Shown: positions 57,146-64,000 of the stretch, piece after piece
How positions within the stretch are numbered: the first letter of the stretch is position 1
How the letters are laid out: the number at the start of each line of letters is the position of its first letter
DNA from: Microbispora catharanthi
GTDB taxonomy: Bacteria; Actinomycetota; Actinomycetes; Streptosporangiales; Streptosporangiaceae
Assembly: GCF_006334915.2 (NCBI RefSeq)
Contig: NZ_VDMA02000009.1
Location: forward strand, 186,001-250,000
DNA: 64,000 bases
Reading direction: 5' to 3'
Made by a program: the position numbers and the translations under genes
The notes under the pieces: generated by a model
Told to the model about the DNA's origin: nothing
Databases searched by the model: none
Seen by the model: only the letters and a program-made list of their open reading frames with translations

Positions 57146-57424
57146 ATGGCCATCGAGGTCCGCATTCCTACCATCCTCCGCAGCTACACCGAGGGCGCCA
57201 AGGCGGTCAACGCCAAGGGATCGACCCTCGAAGAGCTGATCGGCGACCTGGAGGCGCGCCACCCCGGCCTGAAGGACCGGCTGGTGGACGAGTCCGGGCT
57301 GCGCCGCTTCGTCAACGTCTACCTCAACGACGAGGACGTACGCTTCCTCGGCGGGCTCGGCACCCCCGTCGCCGACGGCGACACCGTGACCGTGCTCCCG
57401 GCCGTCGCGGGCGGAGCGCGCTGA
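57146..57424 (+). CDS. cysO: CysO-like ubiquitin-fold sulfur carrier with a GGAR tail
   Basis: A 92-residue MoaD/ThiS-type protein that carries sulfur as a C-terminal thiocarboxylate for cysteine synthesis. The core FVNVYLNDEDVRFLGGLGTPVADGDTVTVL is typical. The protein ends AVAGGAR: two residues follow the diglycine, so it must be trimmed before activation, perhaps by the neighbouring JAMM protease. AAGGAG precedes the ATG. cysM starts directly after the stop. Confidence 0.92.
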   Translation: MAIEVRIPTILRSYTEGAKAVNAKGSTLEELIGDLEARHPGLKDRLVDESGLRRFVNVYLNDEDVRFLGGLGTPVADGDTVTVLPAVAGGAR

Positions 57425-58372
<948 letters not shown>

Positions 58373-58463
58373 TCGCCGCTGAAGGCCGACCGGCTCACCC
58401 CGCCCGCTCCGGCATGGGTGGGCCGGAGATCCGGTTCGGGCGGGATGAGCCGGAGTATGGGGA

Positions 58464-60104
58464 TCAGTTGAACACGACCCGGAGTGTGAAGCTCGAGCCG
58501 TCCTCGCCGTGGGTGCCGCTCAGGCCGACCGCCCGCAGTTTCTCGGCGTCGGCGCGCTCCTGGCCGTTCAGGCCGTCCAGGTACAGCTTCTCCAGCCGGT
58601 CGAGGTCGGCGTACACGGCGTAGGTGGCGTTCGCGGCGTCCGGGACGGCCAGGCGGAACGTCTCGCTCTCGCCGAGCGTGCCGCCGCCGCCCAGCGCGTC
58701 GGCATACTCCTGGGTGCTCGCGATCACGAACCGCCCGTCGCCCTCGGCGGTGGCGATGTCGGCGGACCTCTCCATGCCGTTCAGGTGGCCCTTGACCCGG
58801 TCCACCAGCTCGCGCGCCTTGGCGGTGTCCGTCGTGAGCACGGCGCCCACCCGAGGCTGTGCGCCGTCGAGGTCCCGCTCGTCCAGGGCGAGCGTGAGGG
58901 AGCGGCCCAGCAGCGTCGCGAGGTCGTCCGGCAGGGACAGGCCATACTGCGTCCGCGCCTCGTCGAGGGCCTGCCTGACCGTCTCGCCGCCCGAGCCGCT
59001 CGCGGTCTGTTCGATGGACGGCCACTGCTCGCGCAGCAGGTCGCCCAGGCCGGAGATCGAGGCCGCCGCGACCGTGGAGGCGGGCAGCTCGCCGATCTTC
59101 ACCGGCTCGGGCCGGCCCGACGCGGCCGTCCCGCCGCGGGTGATCCCGGCCAGTTCGGCGTAGTCGCCGGAGAACCGGAGGGCGCCGGCGAACCGCATGC
59201 CCCTGATCTGCTGCAGCACGGGCGTCGCGGCGACCTCGCTCCAGCCGGCGTCGGCGACCTTCTCCACGTCCATCCAGAACGACAGCACGCCCTGCTCGCC
59301 CAGCGCGCCGAGGTCGGCGGCGAAGCGCGGCTCGCCGGACAGCGGCGCCGCCTTGACGTACTCGTCGGCCAGCTTCTGGCTCATGGCGATGATCGCGTAC
59401 CCCTCGCGGAAGGCCAGGCCGCCCTTGCCGCCGCCGAGGCCCATCTTGGCGATGCCGGTCCGGGCCGCCGCCTCGTCCTTCACCTGTACGGCGAGCGCCC
59501 CGACGGGGTCGCCGCCGCCGTCCGCGGGGAGCACGGCGAGGCCGACGCGGTCGCCGAGCCAGGGTTCGACGTCCCTGGCGTAGTCGACCTTCGAGAGGTC
59601 CTGGTCGTCCTTCTGCAGCGCGGTGACGAGGGCCTTGCGCGGGTCGTCGCCGCCGAAGGAGTCGCGGGTGGCCGAGAACTTGCGGGCGATGCCGAACAAC
59701 GCGAGCTTCTGCCCGGCCGACGGGTCGAGGTCGAGCCGGACGTAGGCCATCGCGTTCGCGGGCAGCACGTCCTGCGGTTGGGTGCCGCCGCCGCTCAGCT
59801 TCGAGGCGGCCCACACGCCGCCGCCGCCGACCACCCCGACGAGCACGGCGGCCACCAGCGCGAGGATCCAGCCGCGCCCCCGGCGGGCCCGGTCCTGAGG
59901 AGGCGCCGGCGGGCCGGGTACGGTGGCGGAGCCGATCTCCTCCGGCTCGGTCCAGGACGGCAGCCGCACGGTGTGCGCCTCGTGGGCCTCGTTCGCGGCG
60001 GTGCGGGGAACGCGATAGGCGACGGTGCGGTCGAGGTCGGGTTCGTCACCCGGCTGCCAGGGGCTCGGGGTGTGCGGGGAGGTGTCGGGGGACATGGGGC
60101 TCAC
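58464..60104 (-). CDS. DUF3352 membrane-anchored protein
   Basis: A 546-residue protein: a Pro-rich cytosolic N terminus, one membrane helix (GWILALVAAVLVGVVGGGGVWAA), then a large extracytoplasmic domain with the DUF3352 pattern (DVLPANAMAYVRLDLDPSAGQKLALF; FAGALRFSGDYAELAGI). The function is unknown. GTG 60104 or ATG 60095 can start it; neither has a good ribosome site, and TAGCGT at 60128-60133 is a candidate -10 box. Confidence 0.85.
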   Translation of the reverse strand: MSPMSPDTSPHTPSPWQPGDEPDLDRTVAYRVPRTAANEAHEAHTVRLPSWTEPEEIGSATVPGPPAPPQDRARRGRGWILALVAAVLVGVVGGGGVWAASKLSGGGTQPQDVLPANAMAYVRLDLDPSAGQKLALFGIARKFSATRDSFGGDDPRKALVTALQKDDQDLSKVDYARDVEPWLGDRVGLAVLPADGGGDPVGALAVQVKDEAAARTGIAKMGLGGGKGGLAFREGYAIIAMSQKLADEYVKAAPLSGEPRFAADLGALGEQGVLSFWMDVEKVADAGWSEVAATPVLQQIRGMRFAGALRFSGDYAELAGITRGGTAASGRPEPVKIGELPASTVAAASISGLGDLLREQWPSIEQTASGSGGETVRQALDEARTQYGLSLPDDLATLLGRSLTLALDERDLDGAQPRVGAVLTTDTAKARELVDRVKGHLNGMERSADIATAEGDGRFVIASTQEYADALGGGGTLGESETFRLAVPDAANATYAVYADLDRLEKLYLDGLNGQERADAEKLRAVGLSGTHGEDGSSFTLRVVFN

Positions 60105-60215
60105 TCACATGCGTCGTCGTCAGGTACGCCGCGACGCTAGGCCCGGCCGGTAGCGACGCGCTTGCAGCCCGCTTGACCGCGAGCCCGGTGCCCCCCGGAG
60201 AAAGCCCGGTGCCGG

Positions 60216-60237
60216 CCCAGTGAAAGCCCAGTGAAAG
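60216..60237. repeat. Tandem 11-base repeat
   Basis: CCCAGTGAAAG occurs twice in a row (60216-60226, 60227-60237), with looser copies of GAAAGCCCGG on each side, in the 239-base gap between divergent DUF3352 and thioesterase genes. Confidence 0.85.
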
Positions 60238-60343
60238 CCCGGCGCAGGGCCGGTGCCGACCCCACGAGCCCACGGCGCGGTCCGCCGGGGCGCCACGCTA
60301 GAGTAATGAGCAGAACAATATTCGGTAGAGCGGCGAGGGGCGC

Positions 60344-61138
60344 ATGACCAAGTTCGACGAGGCGACGCAGGCCATCCGGGTCGACGACACCACTTATGAC
60401 GTGTGTCTCGACGACGGGTACTCCATCGGAGGGCCGCTGAACGGCGGATACCTCATGGCCGCGATGCTGCGCGCCGTGGTGGACGCCTCGCCGCACGCGC
60501 ACCCCGTCTCCACGAGCGCCCAGTTCCTGCGGGTGGCCCGGCCCGGCCCGGCCCGGGTGCTGCTCGAGCCGCTCAAGACGGGCCGTACGGCGGCGATGAG
60601 CCGGGCGCGGCTCGTCCAGGACGGCGAGTCGTTCATCGAGATGCTCGTCACGACCGCGACGCTGGACGGGGAGGCGGCCCCCGACTGGGCGGACGGCCCC
60701 TCCGCCGCCATGCCGGACCTCGCGGACTGCGTGCGCCTGCCCCAACCCAAGCCCCAGTCGAACATGAACTTCAGCGCCCAGATGGAGCTCGCGTTCGACC
60801 CGCCCACGATCGGCTGGCTCACCGGCGCGCCGACCGGACGGCCCGAGTCGCGGGCGTACTTCCGGCTGGCCGAGCCGCAGGACCCCGACCCGTACGTGCT
60901 GGCGCTCGCGGTGGACGCGCTGCCGCCGGTCGTGTTCTCGGCGGGGGCGCGGGGATGGGCCCCGACGGTGGAGCTGACCTGGCACCTGCGGGCCCTGCCC
61001 GCGCCGGGGTGGCTGACCCTGATCGGCGGCGGACGGCTGATCAGCGACGGCTGGTTCGACGAGGAGGTCGAGGTGTGGGACTCGGCGGGCCGGCTGGTCG
61101 CCCAGTCCCGCCAGATCGCGCGTCTGGGCCGCGGCTGA
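60344..61138 (+). CDS. Acyl-CoA thioesterase family protein
   Basis: A 264-residue double hot-dog protein. The N-terminal hot dog shows GPLNGGYLMAAMLRAVVDA and HPVSTSAQFLRVARPGPA; the C-terminal one shows WAPTVELTWHLRALP and SDGWFDEEVEVWDSAGRLVAQSRQ. This matches TesB-like thioesterases. It probably hydrolyses acyl-CoA; the chain is unknown. ATG 60344 follows GAGGGGCGC. Confidence 0.85.
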   Translation: MTKFDEATQAIRVDDTTYDVCLDDGYSIGGPLNGGYLMAAMLRAVVDASPHAHPVSTSAQFLRVARPGPARVLLEPLKTGRTAAMSRARLVQDGESFIEMLVTTATLDGEAAPDWADGPSAAMPDLADCVRLPQPKPQSNMNFSAQMELAFDPPTIGWLTGAPTGRPESRAYFRLAEPQDPDPYVLALAVDALPPVVFSAGARGWAPTVELTWHLRALPAPGWLTLIGGGRLISDGWFDEEVEVWDSAGRLVAQSRQIARLGRG

Positions 61139-61265
61139 GCTGGGTTCACTCCAGCGGGCTGTTCGATCGCCGCGCCTTCGGCACGCGTTGTTCGATCGCC
61201 GCGCCTGCCCGCCGCCCGGCGCGCGGTGTGAGCATTCTTACCGTCAGCGGCGGGGATCAGTCCCC

Positions 61266-61271
61266 TAACCT
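61266..61271 (+). promoter_or_regulatory. murI: -10 box for a leaderless murI mRNA
   Basis: TAACCT ends eight bases before the GTG at 61280. Confidence 0.55.
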
Positions 61272-61279
61272 TGGGAAGC

Positions 61280-62116
61280 GTGCCGGAGGACAACACCAGG
61301 GCGATCGGGATCTTTGACAGCGGGGTGGGCGGCCTGACCGTCGCCCGGGCGATCATCGACCAGCTGCCCCACGAATCGATCTTCTACGTGGCCGACACGG
61401 CCAACCAGCCCTACGGGCCCAAGAGGATCGCCGAGCTCCGCGCGTACGCGCTGGAGGTCATGGACCACCTGGTCGAGCACGACGTGAAGATGCTGGTCAT
61501 CGCGTGCAACAGCGCGAGCTCGGCCGTGCTCAGGGACGCCAGGGAGCGCTACGACGTCCCGGTCGTCGAGGTGATCCAGCCCGCCACCCGGCGGGCCGTG
61601 CGCGCCACGAGGAACGGCAGGGTCGGCGTGATCGCCACGCGGGCCACCATCGAGTCGATGGCCTATCACGACGCCTTCGCCGCCGCCCCCGACGTGGAAC
61701 TGGTCGCGGTGGCCGCCCCCCTGCTCGTGGAGTTCGTCGAACGGGGCGAGACGATGAGCGAGGAGCTCATCGAGGTGGTCAGGGGCTACCTCAAGCCGGT
61801 CCAGGACGCGGGCTGCGACACGCTCATCCTCGGCTGCACGCACTACCCGCTGCTCACCGGCGCCCTGTCGTACGTCGCCGGGGACGGGGTCACGCTGGTG
61901 TCCAGCGCCGAGGAGACGGCCAAGGACGTCTACCGCATCCTGCACGACCGCGGGCTGTCCAACGGCGCGGGCGAGCCGAGGCACCGCTTCCGGGCGACCG
62001 GCGACACCGAGCTGTTCGAACGGCTCGGGCAGCGCTTCCTCGGTCCCGAGCTCCAGTCGGTGGAGCGGACCGCCTCCGGCATCGGCGACGTCAGCGGCGT
62101 AGGGAGTTCGCGATGA
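61280..62116 (+). CDS. murI: Glutamate racemase
   Basis: A 278-residue enzyme making D-glutamate for peptidoglycan. The opening [17 protein letters not shown], the first catalytic Cys in IACNSASSA and the second in LGCTHYPLL are all present. GTG 61280 is chosen because of TAACCT upstream; TTG 61271 would add three residues. The stop overlaps the next start (ATGA). Confidence 0.95.
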   Translation: MPEDNTRAIGIFDSGVGGLTVARAIIDQLPHESIFYVADTANQPYGPKRIAELRAYALEVMDHLVEHDVKMLVIACNSASSAVLRDARERYDVPVVEVIQPATRRAVRATRNGRVGVIATRATIESMAYHDAFAAAPDVELVAVAAPLLVEFVERGETMSEELIEVVRGYLKPVQDAGCDTLILGCTHYPLLTGALSYVAGDGVTLVSSAEETAKDVYRILHDRGLSNGAGEPRHRFRATGDTELFERLGQRFLGPELQSVERTASGIGDVSGVGSSR

Positions 62117-62865
62117 AGTTGACGATCATCGGGTGCTCGGGCAGCTTCCCCGGCCCCGACAGCCCGTCCTCCTGCTACCTGCTGGAGGCCGAGGGCTTCC
62201 GGCTGCTGCTCGACTTCGGCAACGGTTCGCTGGGTGCGCTGCAGCGGCACGCCGGGCTCTACGACGTCGACGCCATCCTCCTGTCCCACCTGCACGCCGA
62301 CCACTGCCTCGACCTGTGCGCCTACCACGTCGTGCGCACCTACACCCCCGACGGCCCGCTGCCGAAGCTGCCCGTCCACGCCCCCGCCGGCGCCTCCAAG
62401 CGGCTCAACGCGGCGTACGCGATGCCGGACGAGCCCGTCCTGGAGAACTCCTTCGACTTCGTACGGCTGTCGCCCGGCACCCGGCACGTCGGCCCGTTCG
62501 AGGTGACGGCCGCCCCGATGAACCACCCGGTGGAGACCTACGGCTTCCGCGTCACCCACCAGGGCCGTTCCGTCGCGTACTCGGCGGACACCGGCGAGTC
62601 GGCCGAGCTGGTCAAGCTCGCCCACGAGGCCGACGTGCTGCTGTGCGAGGCGTCCTTCCTCGACGAGCCCGGCCTGACCCCCGGCCTGCACCTGAGCGGC
62701 AGGCAGGCGGCCGAGCACGCCGCCCGCGCCGAGGCCGGCGCGCTCGTCCTCACCCATCTCGTCCCCTGGTACGACAAGTCCCGCATCCTGGAGGACGCCT
62801 CGCGCGGCGGCTTCGCCGGCCCGATGGAGTTGGCGCGGAGCGGGGCCGTGTATGACCTAGGGTGA
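62113..62865 (+). CDS. Metallo-beta-lactamase fold hydrolase
   Basis: A 250-residue MBL protein of the RNase Z-like/cAMP phosphodiesterase-like group. Metal motif HLHADH ([13 protein letters not shown]) is intact, with a later His in [10 protein letters not shown], Asp in SADTGES and His in LVLTHLVPW. The position murI-MBL-rph-rdgB is conserved in actinobacteria. The substrate is unknown. Confidence 0.9.
   Translation: MKLTIIGCSGSFPGPDSPSSCYLLEAEGFRLLLDFGNGSLGALQRHAGLYDVDAILLSHLHADHCLDLCAYHVVRTYTPDGPLPKLPVHAPAGASKRLNAAYAMPDEPVLENSFDFVRLSPGTRHVGPFEVTAAPMNHPVETYGFRVTHQGRSVAYSADTGESAELVKLAHEADVLLCEASFLDEPGLTPGLHLSGRQAAEHAARAEAGALVLTHLVPWYDKSRILEDASRGGFAGPMELARSGAVYDLG
62858..62863 (+). promoter_or_regulatory. 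rph: -10 box for a leaderless rph mRNA
   Basis: TAGGGT includes the stop of the MBL gene and ends seven bases before the ATG at 62871. Confidence 0.55.
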
Positions 62866-62870
62866 CCCGT

Positions 62871-63587
<717 letters not shown>

Positions 63588-63606
63588 TCCACGGGAGAAC
63601 GACAGC

Positions 63607-64000
63607 ATGAACAAGGTGGTTCTGGCCACCCGGAACGCCGGGAAGATCGTCGAACTGCGCCGGATCCTCGCCGACGCCGGTGTGCCGGTCGAACTCGTCG
63701 GCCTGGAAGCGTTCCCGCACATCGGCGACGTGGCGGAGACCGGCCTCACGTTCGCGGAGAACGCGCTGCTCAAGGCGCACGCGGTCGCCTCGCAGAGCGG
63801 CCTGCCCGCGATCGCCGACGACTCCGGCCTGTGCGTCGAGGCGCTGAACGGCATGCCGGGCATCTTCTCCGCCCGCTGGTCGGGCCGCCACGGCGACGAC
63901 GACGCCAACCTCGACCTGCTGCTCGCGCAGATCGCCGACGTGCCGGACGGCCGCCGTCAGGCCCACTTCGCCTGCACGGCCGCGCTCGCGCTGCCGACGG
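63607..64000 (+). CDS. rdgB: XTP/dITP pyrophosphatase, 3' end outside window
   Basis: 131 residues of a Ham1/RdgB protein are visible before the right edge. It removes non-canonical purine nucleotides. The N terminus VVLATRNAGKIVELRRIL, then TFAENALLKAHA and AIADDSGLCVEALNGMPG with the catalytic Asp, are diagnostic. ATG 63607 follows GGGAGAACGACAGC, 19 bases after rph. Confidence 0.94.
   Translation, partial: MNKVVLATRNAGKIVELRRILADAGVPVELVGLEAFPHIGDVAETGLTFAENALLKAHAVASQSGLPAIADDSGLCVEALNGMPGIFSARWSGRHGDDDANLDLLLAQIADVPDGRRQAHFACTAALALPT

Overview
The window is a stretch of chromosome from a very GC-rich actinomycete. The evidence is strong GC bias at third codon positions, frequent GTG and TTG starts, NucS instead of a visible MutS/MutL system, a DinB-type thiol-transferase fold, a Mec-CysO-CysM cysteine pathway, and gene order matching the Streptomyces core (atp operon, DUF2550, adenosyltransferase, nucS, FilP/Scy-like coiled coil, mce, thiolase, meaB, icmA). 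A filamentous member of the Streptosporangiales is my best inference; the genus cannot be named from sequence alone. I see no IS element, prophage, CRISPR array, rRNA or intact tRNA.

Layout: 1-2204 holds a Pro/Ala/Gly/Thr-rich low-complexity protein (cut by the window edge) and a small helical protein that resembles type VII secretion-associated products. 2317-5055 holds a serine hydroxymethyltransferase and a WecA-type sugar-phosphate transferase. 5200-13428 is the complete F1Fo ATP synthase operon (I, Z-like, B, E, F, H, A, G, D, C) followed by DUF2550; a CRP-like palindrome lies in front of it and a perfect hairpin separates atpD from atpC. 13432-19475 (mostly minus) holds cobalamin adenosyltransferase, a TetR regulator, a two-component pair with an ABC-2 exporter, and NucS. 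19693-23591 holds a zinc-binding protein, two alpha/beta hydrolases, a DivIVA-like coiled-coil protein and methylmalonyl-CoA epimerase.

23697-33667 is rich in acyl-CoA genes: thiolase, MeaB and an IcmA-type B12 mutase, mixed with a DUF4230 protein, a large membrane protein, a MarR regulator and a secreted subtilase. 33693-38837 holds a PLP decarboxylase with a divergent Lrp regulator, a DinB protein, a thioredoxin-fold TPR protein and a malic enzyme. 38939-46377 holds YqgE, a secreted beta-mannanase with CBM2, a leucine-rich repeat protein, a TetR/MFS efflux pair, DUF3039 and an M43 metalloprotease. 46529-52894 holds an anchored unknown, two tandem exported paralogues of unknown function, a helicase, and a SigE-family sigma factor with its membrane partner. 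52917-60104 holds an unknown membrane protein, NAD salvage genes (pncB, pncA), clpS, DUF2017, the mec-cysO-cysM cysteine module and a DUF3352 protein. 60344 to the right edge holds a thioesterase, murI, an MBL hydrolase, rph and rdgB.

Two themes run through the window. First, at least twelve starts have a TANNNT-like -10 box 6-8 bases upstream and no Shine-Dalgarno, which predicts leaderless mRNAs. Second, several genes serve B12-dependent acyl-CoA metabolism (adenosyltransferase, epimerase, MeaB, IcmA), with a palindrome over the icmA promoter. The most unusual points are the CysO-like carrier ending in GGAR rather than a free diglycine, a leaderless small ORF just upstream of it, the F/Q specificity residues marking the mutase as isobutyryl-CoA type, and the tandem exported paralogues.
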